From Sulfolobus sp. S-194 (GTDB taxonomy: Archaea; Thermoproteota; Thermoprotei_A; Sulfolobales; Sulfolobaceae), in NCBI RefSeq assembly GCF_012222305.1, contig NZ_CP035730.1:1-64000 (forward strand): DNA of 64,000 nucleotides, in the 5' to 3' direction. Both the position numbers and the translations under genes were made by a program. Below, piece by piece: positions 27,571 to 37,035 of the stretch. The notes below the pieces were generated by a model. The model was not told the DNA's origin, ran no database searches, and saw nothing but the letters and a program-made list of their open reading frames with translations. Position 1 is the stretch's first letter, and each line of letters starts with the position of its first letter.

Positions 27571-28538
27571 AAGTCCTTGAAGTTAAAAATCTTTCAGTAG
27601 GATATAAATCATTAGTCGGGAAATTTAGAGTCTTACATAATGTAACCTTTAATGTGGAGAGTGGAGAAATTATAGGAATTGTTGGAGAATCGGGTTCAGG
27701 TAAGTCTACTTTAGGTCATTCAATTATTAGATTATTACCACCAAATGCTTACTTTGAAGACGGTGAGATTCTCTTTCAAGGAAAAGATATAACCAAAATT
27801 TCTGAGAAAGAAATGGTAAATATAAGGGGTAATGGAATTTTTATGATATTCCAAAACCCATTAAATAGTCTAAACCCAGTAAAAACTGTTGAATACCAAC
27901 TTCTTGAAGCTGTAAGAGTTAAGGCAAGTAGGGATGGTAAAAATTTCGATGAGAAAGAAGCTATGGAAATAATTTTAAATGCTGTAAAAGACGTTAGGTT
28001 GCCAGATCCAGAAGAAATAATAAAGAAATATCCTCACCAATTATCTGGTGGACAAGTTCAGAGAGTTGTAATCGCTATGGCCCTAATTCTTAGGCCAAAG
28101 ATACTAATTGCCGATGAGCCTACTTCAGCATTAGACGTTACAATACAAGCTCAAGTTGTAAAATTATTTAAACAGCTGAGAGAGGAAGAGGGTATTTCTA
28201 TTCTTTTTATCTCTCACGATATATCTCTTGTTTACGCTATTGCCGATAGGATAATAGTAATGTATGCTGGAAGGATAATGGAGGATGGTAATATAGAGGA
28301 AGTTATAAAAAATCCAATGCATCCATATACTCAAGGGTTAATAAGTAGTATTCCCAATATTTCAAAGAGAGAAGGGGAATTAAGAGTAATTGAGGGTAGC
28401 CCACCATCATTTTTAGTTTTACCAACTGGATGTAAGTTTCATCCTAGATGCAACAAAGTAATGGATATATGTAGAAATAAAGAACCAGAATTAAAAGAGA
28501 TAAATAATAGAAGAGTAAGGTGTTGGTTATATGAATGA
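27567..28538 (+). CDS. ABC importer ATPase, DppD/OppD type
   Basis: ATPase of the second importer. Walker A GESGSGKST near residue 42, Q-loop IFQNPLNSLNP near 96, signature LSGGQVQRVVIAMAL near 161, Walker B ILIADEPTSALDV near 181, and the switch His ISHD near 213. The C-terminal oligopeptide-type domain has GCKFHPRCNKVMDICRNKEPE. The TTG start overlaps the stop of the permease gene (TTGA), a usual arrangement here. It overlaps the next ATPase gene by 8 bases. Confidence 0.92.
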   Translation: MKVLEVKNLSVGYKSLVGKFRVLHNVTFNVESGEIIGIVGESGSGKSTLGHSIIRLLPPNAYFEDGEILFQGKDITKISEKEMVNIRGNGIFMIFQNPLNSLNPVKTVEYQLLEAVRVKASRDGKNFDEKEAMEIILNAVKDVRLPDPEEIIKKYPHQLSGGQVQRVVIAMALILRPKILIADEPTSALDVTIQAQVVKLFKQLREEEGISILFISHDISLVYAIADRIIVMYAGRIMEDGNIEEVIKNPMHPYTQGLISSIPNISKREGELRVIEGSPPSFLVLPTGCKFHPRCNKVMDICRNKEPELKEINNRRVRCWLYE

Positions 28539-29502
28539 ATTAATAAGAGTAGTAGGATTAAAGAAGTATTTTATAGTGGGCAGTTACGGTATTTTAGATA
28601 AAATTTTTGGGAAGAAACCGGTTATAGTAAAGGCACTTGATGGTATTGATTTAGAAATTTATGAGAAAGAAACTTTAGGTGTTGTAGGAGAATCCGGTTC
28701 TGGAAAAACCACTTTAGGAAGAATATTGGTAACATTAGATAAACCAACATCTGGGGAAATATATTACAGAGGTAGAAAAGTAACTGAGAAAAACATTAAC
28801 GAGATAAGAAAGAAAATTTCAATGGTTTTCCAGAATCCAGCCAGTAGTATAGATCCTAAGATGAAGATATTTGATGTAGTCGCTGAACCATTAAGAAAAG
28901 TAAGTTCAGATACCAAGAGAAAATTAGTAAAGGAAGCGTTAGAGAGTGTTGGTTTAGACTTTGATTACATAGCTGGAAAGTATCCAAAGGAACTATCTGG
29001 TGGACAGTTGCAAAGGGTAGCTATAGCTAGGGCATTAATTACTGAACCAGAATTTATTGTATTAGACGAACCGACTTCGGCGTTAGATGCTTCAGTTCAG
29101 TCACAAATACTAAATCTTCTAGTAAAAATTCAAAGAGAAAGAGGAATAACATATATGTTCATAACTCACAACATTCATGTTGCAAGATATATTTCAGATA
29201 GAATTGGGGTGCTGTATGCTGGAAAATTAATGGAAATCGGTGGTTCTGAAGATATAATTTCATCACCAAAACACCCATATACTCAAAGTTTAATTGCGTC
29301 AGTGCCATCATTAAAGAGAAGGGAGTTACAACCACCAAGTGGAGAAGTACCGTCACTAATTAATCCCCCTAGTGGTTGTAGATTTAACCCAAGATGTCCC
29401 TTTGTCATGGAAATATGCAAAAAACAAGAACCATCATTATTCGAATATAACGGGAGAAAGGTAGCATGTTGGTTACTAAACCAACAATCACAAAAACAAT
29501 AG
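28531..29502 (+). CDS. ABC importer ATPase, DppF/OppF type
   Basis: Second ATPase of the importer. Walker A GESGSGKTT near residue 54, Q-loop VFQNPASSIDP near 98, signature LSGGQLQRVAIARAL near 153, Walker B FIVLDEPTSALDA near 176, and ITHN in place of ITHD/H-loop with the His kept. The C-terminal Cys motif is GCRFNPRCPFVMEICKKQEP. A short insert (VGSYGILDKIFGKKPVIVKALDG) before the first core strand is usual in DppF. GGTG lies 8-10 bases before the ATG. It overlaps the next small gene. Confidence 0.92.
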   Translation: MNELIRVVGLKKYFIVGSYGILDKIFGKKPVIVKALDGIDLEIYEKETLGVVGESGSGKTTLGRILVTLDKPTSGEIYYRGRKVTEKNINEIRKKISMVFQNPASSIDPKMKIFDVVAEPLRKVSSDTKRKLVKEALESVGLDFDYIAGKYPKELSGGQLQRVAIARALITEPEFIVLDEPTSALDASVQSQILNLLVKIQRERGITYMFITHNIHVARYISDRIGVLYAGKLMEIGGSEDIISSPKHPYTQSLIASVPSLKRRELQPPSGEVPSLINPPSGCRFNPRCPFVMEICKKQEPSLFEYNGRKVACWLLNQQSQKQ

Positions 29503-29855
29503 TGAAAGGAACTATTCTAATTTTAATCTTCTCTTTATTTTTAGATTTTTACAAGATATTTGACTTTATTTTATTTTTATTAATCATATACTCATTACTC
29601 TTCTTATACATAATTTGGAAAAGAATGCATACTTATGAGTTCAGTGAGAGTGAAATAATAATAAAAACTCCTTTTTCAAGCAAAAAGATTATGTACTCTA
29701 GTATTGATGACGCATTCTTTTCCATAGGTTTTTTAGCCAAAAGATTTCACTGTGGTTCAATATACTTAATATTAAAGGACAGAAAAGTTGAGATAATTAG
29801 AGACATTCCTAATCCTGAAGAGGCTTTTGAAATATTGAAAAAGAAAGTTATATAG
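29466..29855 (+). CDS. Small membrane protein with PH-like domain
   Basis: A 129-residue protein with two adjacent membrane helices (about residues 14-50) and a soluble C-terminal half whose strand pattern ([30 protein letters not shown]...) resembles the bacterial/archaeal PH-like (DUF304-type) domains found after paired helices. The function is unknown. AAAGGT precedes the ATG; this start overlaps the ATPase gene by 37 bases. A GTG at 29502 touching that gene's stop is an alternative. It is probably the last gene of the importer operon and it converges on the glmS-like gene with an 8-base overlap. Confidence 0.6.
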   Translation: MLVTKPTITKTIVKGTILILIFSLFLDFYKIFDFILFLLIIYSLLFLYIIWKRMHTYEFSESEIIIKTPFSSKKIMYSSIDDAFFSIGFLAKRFHCGSIYLILKDRKVEIIRDIPNPEEAFEILKKKVI

Positions 29856-31593
29856 TTACAGCTTTAACTAAACCTACTGGAGTATCAATTGGTAATTCCT
29901 TCTTAACACCAAGCTTATAAGCTAATAGTTGAAGAGGAATAACATTAGTTATTGGAGAAAGATCTCTAGTAGTTTTCACACTCTTAAAATCACCCTCTGG
30001 GGAAATAGTTATTATCGGACTACCCCTATCTTTTGCTAACTTAATAACTTTGCTATATAGATCCTCAGCTTGATCTTCGGCAGGCTTTATAATTAGTATT
30101 GGATAACCTTTATTAGTTAAAACAATTGGACCGTGAAGAAGTTCTCCTAATTGAACGCCTTCTGCATGGGTTAATGAAGCTTCCTTAAACTTTAAAGCTC
30201 CTTCAAGGGCAATTGGATAATTAATTCCACTACTAGCAACATAAAGACTTTCTTTATCAATCAAATTAACTAACTCCTCAGCTCTCCTCTCCATATAAGG
30301 TAATGACTCTGAAACTAACTTTGACAATCTTTGTATTTCATTCTTATCACTATCTATTTCATTCTTATTGATTTTACCTAGTTGATAAGATACATAATCA
30401 GATAAAATTTTGAGAACCACAATTGTAGAAGTGAAGGTTTTTGTAGCCGGTACGGCCAGTTCTGGTCCAGCAGTTATTGGCAAATAAACATTTGATTCTA
30501 AAGCTAATCTAGAGCCCACAGAGTTTGTAATACCCAAAATTACAGCACCCCTTTGTTTTGCCAATTTAATACTCCTTATTACATCTGAAGTTTCGCCACT
30601 TTGACTAATTGCAATAACTACAGTACCAGTTGTAATGTTATCTAATGCGTAATAAGGAAATTCGGCTGCACTTATAACGTTTAAACTGATATCGTGAAAG
30701 TAATAAGAAGAAATATAGCCAGCGTGTAAACTACTACCATTACCAATAATGTAAACCTTTCTAGCACTTGCAACAATCATTGAAGCTAAAGATAAATACT
30801 TCTCCATAAGCGAATTCACAGAATTTATTAACGAAAGAGGAATATCATAAATTTCTTTTAGCATAAAGTGTGAAAAACCTCCCTTATCTGCAATCTCCTC
30901 CTTATACTTAACCCTCTTTAATTCCCCATTTACTTCACCTTGAGTATTAAATATCTTAAAATTATCTGGAGATAATATTACATAAGTGTTTTCTGGTACG
31001 ATAATAGCGTTTTCTGCAAAACCAGTTAAGGAGTATAAATCACTTGAAATAAAGAAACATTCATTAGAAATACCAACATATAATCCTTGACCAGCGTTTA
31101 CTGCAAAGATTTCTTCAATACCCTTTACTATGAAAGCAAAAGAATATAGGCCCCTAACTACGTTCCAGATACCCTTTAACTTCTCCTCATAATTTCCCTC
31201 CAGATAGTGTGGTAAAACTTCGGTATCGGTAGTAGTAACAAATTTGTGTCCTTCCTTCTCTAATTTTTCCCTTAATATCTCATAATCATATAAAATACCG
31301 TCCATAACTAATGCAATCTCCCCTTTACAGTCAGTTATTGGATGTGTATTATTTATTGTTGGCCATCCTCTACTCGCGTATCTAGTATGACCTAAGGCGA
31401 CTTTAGATTTATCATTTACCTTGATTTCACTCTTGCTAATATTACCCAACATCTTAACTACTTCTAATGAGGAGTTCTTTTCATAAGTAATACCCGCACT
31501 ATCATAACCTCTATAAATAAGCCTTTTTAAACCAAGATTAATAATAGAAACGTCTCTAGGGTTTTTACATATAAATCCAAAAATACCTCCCAT
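29848..31593 (-). CDS. GlmS-like SIS protein with degenerate glutaminase site
   Basis: Full-length homologue of glutamine:fructose-6-phosphate aminotransferase (GlmS): N-terminal Ntn glutaminase domain (about 1-215) and two SIS sugar-phosphate domains. The N-terminal nucleophile Cys is missing: the protein begins MGGIFGF instead of MCGIFGF, and the oxyanion Asn of the NGI motif is Asp98 (MDGIL). The THG motif reads SRG. The SIS half is intact: [42 protein letters not shown]...GELLHGP, and the C-terminal LVKAVT with the isomerase Lys. A synthase using glutamine is therefore unlikely; an ammonia-dependent or reverse (glucosamine-6-phosphate deaminase) role fits better. It diverges from nagA with 34 bases between starts, which supports a catabolic role. 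Confidence 0.88.
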   Translation of the reverse strand: MGGIFGFICKNPRDVSIINLGLKRLIYRGYDSAGITYEKNSSLEVVKMLGNISKSEIKVNDKSKVALGHTRYASRGWPTINNTHPITDCKGEIALVMDGILYDYEILREKLEKEGHKFVTTTDTEVLPHYLEGNYEEKLKGIWNVVRGLYSFAFIVKGIEEIFAVNAGQGLYVGISNECFFISSDLYSLTGFAENAIIVPENTYVILSPDNFKIFNTQGEVNGELKRVKYKEEIADKGGFSHFMLKEIYDIPLSLINSVNSLMEKYLSLASMIVASARKVYIIGNGSSLHAGYISSYYFHDISLNVISAAEFPYYALDNITTGTVVIAISQSGETSDVIRSIKLAKQRGAVILGITNSVGSRLALESNVYLPITAGPELAVPATKTFTSTIVVLKILSDYVSYQLGKINKNEIDSDKNEIQRLSKLVSESLPYMERRAEELVNLIDKESLYVASSGINYPIALEGALKFKEASLTHAEGVQLGELLHGPIVLTNKGYPILIIKPAEDQAEDLYSKVIKLAKDRGSPIITISPEGDFKSVKTTRDLSPITNVIPLQLLAYKLGVKKELPIDTPVGLVKAVTI

Positions 31594-31627
31594 ATATTTT
31601 ATACCCTTCTAACTTTAATAAACCTTG
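31594..31627. promoter_or_regulatory. Divergent promoter, glmS-like / nagA
   Basis: Only 34 bases lie between the divergent starts, so the two core promoters overlap and both mRNAs are probably leaderless. ATATATTTTATA just inside the glmS-like start region and CTTTAATAAACC toward nagA are the AT-rich elements. Such a shared promoter implies the two enzymes are induced together. Confidence 0.45.
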
Positions 31628-32743
31628 ATGGAGATAAAACTAACAAAGGCCAAAATAATAACACCTTATAAAGAAATTGAAAGAGGTAGTGTGATAATTA
31701 AAGACGGTAAAATTAATGAAATACTAGAGGGAGGGACTAACGGAGAAGACTTAGAGGGAATGCTCTTACTTCCAGGGTTTGTTGATATTCATACTCACGG
31801 AATTGGTGGATATGATTATACATCATGGGATAGTGAGGATGATTTCATGAAAAATGCTATAGGAATGAAAAAGAAACTGATCCAACACGGCGTAACGACT
31901 TTCTTACCTACAACAGTTACTATGCCTAAGGAAAGTTTATTAGAGGCTTGTAAGGCTATATCACAAACAGACATTTTAGGACTTCACTTAGAGGGGCCTT
32001 ATATAAGTGAAAAACATGCAGGTGCACAAGATATAAGATATATAAGAAATCCAGACAGGAATGAAGTGTTAGAGTGCGTAAGAAAGAGTAATAATAAAGT
32101 ATTGACAATAACTTATTCCCCCGAAAAAGATTTGAATTTTGTTCAATTTCTGTTAAGTCTAAGTATTTATCCTTCAATAGGACATACTGATGCCGATTAT
32201 GAGACTGCAATTAAAGCATTTCTCTTAGGTGCTAATAGGGTTACACACTTGTTTAATGCAATGAGAGGGTTCCACCATAGAGATCCCGGAGTGATTTTAG
32301 CTAGTATTAATTTTTCTCCATTTATTGAAATAATTCCAGACTTTATACACGTTGATAAAGAGGTGATAAGGTTTTTAACTAAAATAGTTGATATAAAAAG
32401 AATTGTAGCAGTGACAGATTCTATAATTGCCACGGATCTTCAAAATGGTACTTATTCTCTAGGTAAAATGAAGATAAGGGTTGAAAATGGTATTGCAAGA
32501 ACTGAGGATGGAAAACTTGCCGGGAGTACGTTAACAATGGATAAGGCATTCAAAAATTTATCAAACATTATAGGAATAGTGGAGGCTTCACTTATATGTT
32601 CATATAATCCAGCAAGAGCGATAGGACTTAGTGACAGAGGAATTATTGAAAAGGGAAAGAGAGCTGATCTAGTTGTAATGGATGAAAAGTTGAATGTTAG
32701 AAAAGTGTTTATAAATGGAGAGGAGGTTTTTTCTAGCAGTTAG
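31628..32743 (+). CDS. nagA: N-acetylglucosamine-6-phosphate deacetylase
   Basis: Amidohydrolase that removes acetate from GlcNAc-6-phosphate to give GlcN-6-phosphate. The motifs in order are [15 protein letters not shown] (HxH site), LEGPYIS (metal Glu), [10 protein letters not shown] (His), [18 protein letters not shown] (His and substrate loop), VTDSIIATD (catalytic Asp), and the C-terminal [24 protein letters not shown] strand typical of the family. 371 residues is normal. I prefer the ATG to a TTG directly before it. Together with the divergent GlmS-like SIS protein it forms a two-step route from GlcNAc-6-phosphate to fructose-6-phosphate; no GlcNAc kinase is seen nearby. Confidence 0.93.
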   Translation: MEIKLTKAKIITPYKEIERGSVIIKDGKINEILEGGTNGEDLEGMLLLPGFVDIHTHGIGGYDYTSWDSEDDFMKNAIGMKKKLIQHGVTTFLPTTVTMPKESLLEACKAISQTDILGLHLEGPYISEKHAGAQDIRYIRNPDRNEVLECVRKSNNKVLTITYSPEKDLNFVQFLLSLSIYPSIGHTDADYETAIKAFLLGANRVTHLFNAMRGFHHRDPGVILASINFSPFIEIIPDFIHVDKEVIRFLTKIVDIKRIVAVTDSIIATDLQNGTYSLGKMKIRVENGIARTEDGKLAGSTLTMDKAFKNLSNIIGIVEASLICSYNPARAIGLSDRGIIEKGKRADLVVMDEKLNVRKVFINGEEVFSSS

Positions 32744-32923
32744 GCAAAGAAGTATTTTACCTAAGATGGGTATCCTTACATTTACTGAAATCAACCGTGT
32801 GACCTTTCTTTATAAGAGTTCGTAAAACTTGAGAATAACATAAAGTTATTCAAACATATTAGTTAATGTTTTTTACTTAGTTAAAGGAAATTCTTTAATA
32901 CAAATACTTTAAAAATACTTCTG

Positions 32924-34165
32924 ATGGAGACCTTTTTACTAGCTAAAAAGGAATTTGAAAAAGAGTTTGGTTCTAAATTTCTTGATAATGAAGAAATTAT
33001 AGATGAGTATTCAAAAGCTCCTTACCTAGTTTCGCCTATTCTTTCTAAAATGGGTAAAAGAATTTTAGGTGCTATAATAGCTGAAGATGAGAACGATATT
33101 GAATATGCTATTAAAGTTTGTAGTAAATATCGTATTCCTCTATTGGCTAGAGGTTCTGGCACTTCAACAATTGGTCAAGTTTTACCGATTTTTCCTTCAA
33201 TAGTTATTGATATTCAGAAAATGAATAAAGTATTGGAGCTTGATGAGAACTTTTTAAAAATATCTCCAGGCGTTAAGGTTTTACAGGCACTCAATTATTT
33301 AAGAAAAAAAGGAAAGGAGTTAAGAGTATATCCCAGTAGTTTTTATATATCTACTTTAGGAGGTTATATTGCTGGTGGAGATGTAGGAATAGGATCTTAT
33401 CAATTTGGCTATCACTTTCACGATAACGGAATTAGACGTGTAAAAATAATAGGTCCTAACGGATTTCATGAGCTTAGTGGAGACATGACTTTAGCAGTGG
33501 CTCAAGCAGCAGGTACTACTGGAGTTATAACTGAGGCGGAATTGGCGATAATAGACTATGAAGACTGGAAAGATCAATTAGTACGATTTAATAACGTCAG
33601 TGAAGTAGTAAACTTCTTAAAGGATCTTGAAAAAGAAAGATCTAATATACGAAGAATTACGGTGGAAGACGAAGAAGCTTTAGCTTTAGTCTCTCAAGGT
33701 AGAGTTAAGCCCGGAAAGTGGAATGTCATATTAGCAAGCACTAAAAGTTTTGGAGAAGAGGTAAATATGAGATTCCTAGACGAATTGGCATTTGCAGCAA
33801 TTTATGTGACTATGAGTAAATTAACTAGATTTCCAAACTATTTCTACGAGGTAAGATTACTTCCTTTGAATAGTTTTCTAAGCGTTATAAATCAAATAAA
33901 GAGAGCTTTAGGTTCAAACGTATTAATTCACGGCGATGTCATGACATTAAGAGGAGAAACAATAATCTATACTGTATTCATGTCAGACAAAAGCAATTTC
34001 GAATTAATAGATTCAATAATGACAAAGGAGGGAATACCATTTGAAATACATTCCTTGATAGTAAATGATAGAGTTGATGAAGAATATAGGCTAGAATTGA
34101 TGAAAAAATTAAAGAAAATGGTTGATCCATACGATATACTAAACCCTGGGAAGCTGAGATTATGA
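32924..34165 (+). CDS. FAD-binding oxidoreductase (GlcD / lactate dehydrogenase-like)
   Basis: PCMH-type flavoprotein related to glycolate oxidase GlcD and D-lactate dehydrogenases. The FAD-binding domain shows ARGSGTSTIGQ near residue 76, the long ISPGVKVLQALNYL strand near 109, and STLGGYIAGGDVGIGS near 145, the family signature for diphosphate binding. The C-terminal cap is shorter than in GlcD (413 residues in total), ending in the typical MVDPYDILNPGKL. The substrate is a 2-hydroxy acid by family. It opens an overlapping three-gene operon; the next ATG overlaps its stop (ATGA). Confidence 0.85.
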   Translation: METFLLAKKEFEKEFGSKFLDNEEIIDEYSKAPYLVSPILSKMGKRILGAIIAEDENDIEYAIKVCSKYRIPLLARGSGTSTIGQVLPIFPSIVIDIQKMNKVLELDENFLKISPGVKVLQALNYLRKKGKELRVYPSSFYISTLGGYIAGGDVGIGSYQFGYHFHDNGIRRVKIIGPNGFHELSGDMTLAVAQAAGTTGVITEAELAIIDYEDWKDQLVRFNNVSEVVNFLKDLEKERSNIRRITVEDEEALALVSQGRVKPGKWNVILASTKSFGEEVNMRFLDELAFAAIYVTMSKLTRFPNYFYEVRLLPLNSFLSVINQIKRALGSNVLIHGDVMTLRGETIIYTVFMSDKSNFELIDSIMTKEGIPFEIHSLIVNDRVDEEYRLELMKKLKKMVDPYDILNPGKLRL

Positions 34166-35049
34166 TTTTAAAGACTCTAATTGATGTGATCAATATCTTA
34201 GAATCTAAAAATCCGCTAGAAATAATTAGAAAGAGACTGGAAAATAAGGTCAAATATGAGGAAATTACAGTAGGTGAAGTTCCTTATATTAAAGTCTTAT
34301 ATAAAGGTGAAGGAAAGGATAAGATTGAAATTTTAGGAAGACTAGGGGCAATACAGATGGTTGGTACTAATAAGGGTTTAGTTTCTGATGCTGATGGTGC
34401 TATTATCACATTGACTACACTTTTAGAACTTCTTAACCTAATGGATAAAGGAATTACCTTTGATATTGACATATTATTTGTTACAAATTTAGCTACGAAA
34501 GCTAAATTAATCCCTCATAAACCATTTGACTTTATGGTTCCCCTAATGGGATTAGATGATGCATTAAAAATTGAAGTAGATCCTACAGCTTCATTTATAT
34601 TATCTATAGATTCTACTAAGGGGAATAGGCTAGCAAAATATGATGATTTTGCATTAACTCATGTTGTTAAAGATGGTTATATATTAAAATTGCATGATAA
34701 CATTATTGATATCTACAATAGAGTGACGGAACATGAAATTTATATGATATCCCTTACTACCGGTGATCTTACACCTTTAGACTATAATGTATATCATATA
34801 AGTACTTTAATTTCCCCTTGGTTATACACTTCATCACCAGTCTTAGGCTTAGCAACTGTTTCTAAACAAGTAATACCAGGGTACGAGACTGGAGTTCAAA
34901 ATCTAACAATGTTAGAACATGCATCAAGATTTTGCATTGAACTTATAAAGTATTTAGAAAAAGGTGGAAAAGTATACAATGAAAACGAGTTAATGGAGTT
35001 AGAAAGCAAATTAGGTAAATCAAATTTGATTAAGGTTAAGAGAGTGTAA
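34162..35049 (+). CDS. DUF1177-like conserved protein
   Basis: The protein resembles the DUF1177 family of archaea and thermophilic bacteria, an identification from memory of the GRLGAIQMVGTNKGLVSDADGAI segment (residues about 58-80). A second conserved block is SIDSTKGNRLAKYDDFALT near residue 150. It is soluble, 295 residues, without signal peptide. The biochemical function is unknown to me; its Asp-rich SDADGA segment and its place before an M20 amidohydrolase suggest an amino-acid or peptide hydrolysis pathway. The genes on either side overlap or touch it, so they act together. Confidence 0.65.
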   Translation: MILKTLIDVINILESKNPLEIIRKRLENKVKYEEITVGEVPYIKVLYKGEGKDKIEILGRLGAIQMVGTNKGLVSDADGAIITLTTLLELLNLMDKGITFDIDILFVTNLATKAKLIPHKPFDFMVPLMGLDDALKIEVDPTASFILSIDSTKGNRLAKYDDFALTHVVKDGYILKLHDNIIDIYNRVTEHEIYMISLTTGDLTPLDYNVYHISTLISPWLYTSSPVLGLATVSKQVIPGYETGVQNLTMLEHASRFCIELIKYLEKGGKVYNENELMELESKLGKSNLIKVKRV

Positions 35050-35050
35050 G

Positions 35051-36175
35051 GTGATGATTACTTCACTATTGAGAGATCTAGTAGAAATTCAAACGGTAAA
35101 TCCTCCAGGAAGAGAATACGAAACTATTGTAACCTATTTGAAGGATTTATTTTCTGGATTAGGATTTAAAACCGAGTTTATAACTATACCGGAAGAGTAC
35201 ATTGATAAAAATTATATTTACTCACCTCAACATAAAGGATATAGAAGAATAATACTGATTGTAAAAAATTCTAGAGAACCGTTACTTCATTTCAATTTTC
35301 ATTATGATGTAGTTCCAACTGGGGATAATTGGATAACAGAACCATTTAAACTAAAGATAATTGACCACAAAGCATTTGGTAGGGGAACATCAGATATGAA
35401 AGGAGCTATAGTTAGCCTATATTTAGCTCTGTCAAGGTTCAATGATACACCAATAGAAATAGCCTTTGTCCCCGATGAGGAGAGTGGAGGAATTGGCTCT
35501 AAATATTTAACAGAGGAAATTGGAATTAAACCCAAAGAGGTAGTATTTGGAGAGCCTAGCTTCCCAAATATCTATATAGGGCATTACGGTATAATAAGGG
35601 GCATTATAAAAGTCTTTGGAAAGCAAGTCCATGCAAGCATGGCGAATGAAGGTGTAAACGCGTTTCTTGAAGCGTCAAAGTTTTCCCTCAAATTAAATGA
35701 AGAACTAAGTAAGAAATATAATATTAATTTAGGTGGATATACTATAAATTCTTCTAATAGTGATGGAATAGTACCAGGATTTTTTGCCTTTAGTTATTAT
35801 AGAGCTATTTCACCTAATGAAGAGAAACTTTTTGATAAAGAGATTATTGACAAAATTTCGAAAGAGTTAAAAATAAATTATGAATTCGAAATAAAATCTA
35901 TAGTAGCTGGATCTGTCTCCAAAGAATCAGATTTAACTAAACAACTAGAGTATTGTGTTAAATCAGTTTTAAATATAAACCCAGAAAAGTTAGTCAGTAG
36001 GCTAAGATATGATGCTATATTCTATAAAGATTCTGTTTCGGTTAATTTTGGTCCAGGAGATCCTAAACAAGCACATATCGTGAATGAATATATAGAACTG
36101 AAAAATATTGAAAAAGCTAGTTCAGTTTATGAGTGTCTATTGAGGGAAAAGATAAAAAGTTTTAAAAATACGTGA
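35051..36175 (+). CDS. M20-family amidohydrolase (ArgE/DapE/ACY1-like)
   Basis: Zinc-dependent amidase/carboxypeptidase of the M20 family. Metal and catalytic motifs in order: FHYDVVPTGDNW (His and catalytic Asp), GRGTSDMKGAI (bridging Asp), FVPDEESGGIGS (catalytic Glu pair), and the late KQAHIVNEY (His); the lid dimerisation domain with GKQVHASMANEGVNA lies between. 374 residues is normal. Members remove N-acyl groups or C-terminal amino acids; the exact substrate is not visible. The start is GTG or the adjoining ATG, one base after the preceding gene's stop. The operon mate is the DUF1177-like gene. Confidence 0.88.
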   Translation: MMITSLLRDLVEIQTVNPPGREYETIVTYLKDLFSGLGFKTEFITIPEEYIDKNYIYSPQHKGYRRIILIVKNSREPLLHFNFHYDVVPTGDNWITEPFKLKIIDHKAFGRGTSDMKGAIVSLYLALSRFNDTPIEIAFVPDEESGGIGSKYLTEEIGIKPKEVVFGEPSFPNIYIGHYGIIRGIIKVFGKQVHASMANEGVNAFLEASKFSLKLNEELSKKYNINLGGYTINSSNSDGIVPGFFAFSYYRAISPNEEKLFDKEIIDKISKELKINYEFEIKSIVAGSVSKESDLTKQLEYCVKSVLNINPEKLVSRLRYDAIFYKDSVSVNFGPGDPKQAHIVNEYIELKNIEKASSVYECLLREKIKSFKNT

Positions 36176-36259
36176 TATGAGAATAAGGATAAAATTAAAA
36201 AATTTTTAAGAAGTAAGTAAAAAAGTTTATTAATTGGAATTGACTAATAACCCGTTAGA

Positions 36260-36865
36260 ATGAAGAAACTATACAAGATTAGCTTTTCAATATTGCATGA
36301 AGGTTGCTGGACTAGTAACGTTAAGGATAAGGTAGTTACACTAAATATCTCAAAATACAATAATAACAAGATAAAAGTTAGTATAATATCACCTCGACTA
36401 TTAGTAAAAGATCTAGAGAAATCTGAAAATGTATACGATATATTAAAATATAGAAAGATTAAAGGTGGTTATATTATCGATTTTCTTGAGGAAATAAATA
36501 GTACTATATCTGGGTATTTATTATCTAATGATAATGTCTTATATCACAAAAATATTGTAAGACAGAAATTAGAAAAATGGGAAATAATATCGCTAGGTAA
36601 ATCTGTTACTAACAAATTAACTGAAAAATTTAATATTAATAGTATTTCAATTAATGAAATAAAACCCTCAGATATATTATATTATGGTCTAACTGAAAAA
36701 GAGCTATTAGTTCTTAAAAACGCAATCTCAATGGGATATTTTAACTATCCAAGAGCAGTAAAGGCTAATGAGGTAGCTAAAAAGTTAGGAATAAGTAAAC
36801 AAGATTTTCTTTATCATTTACGAAATACAATTAGCAAATTAGTTTCCTCAATCGATTTCGATTAA
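36260..36865 (+). CDS. Bat-type (HTH_10) transcription regulator
   Basis: DNA-binding regulator of the bacterio-opsin-activator type. The C-terminal 60 residues form the HTH_10 domain: LTEKELLVLKNAISMGYFNYPR, then ANEVAKKLGISKQDFLYHLRN, the recognition helix pattern of this family. The N-terminal 130 residues are a ligand or effector domain of the Bat/GAF-like beta type that I cannot match. It lies between the M20 operon and an amino-acid permease, both candidates for control. An A/T-rich leader with TTTATTAATTGG about 30 bases before the ATG would be its promoter. Confidence 0.82.
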   Translation: MKKLYKISFSILHEGCWTSNVKDKVVTLNISKYNNNKIKVSIISPRLLVKDLEKSENVYDILKYRKIKGGYIIDFLEEINSTISGYLLSNDNVLYHKNIVRQKLEKWEIISLGKSVTNKLTEKFNINSISINEIKPSDILYYGLTEKELLVLKNAISMGYFNYPRAVKANEVAKKLGISKQDFLYHLRNTISKLVSSIDFD

Positions 36866-37035
36866 CTTTGAGAAGTATTTATTACTTCTTATACTTAAAT
36901 AACTTCGTGTATGATAAATGACAAATAGCTACTATTCTTATAAACTTTTCTTTTAACCTCGTTAAAAGAATAAACAAAAATGATAGGAAGACTTTAAGGT
37001 AAAAAAGGAAAAATCTTGATACTGCTTTTAATTAT

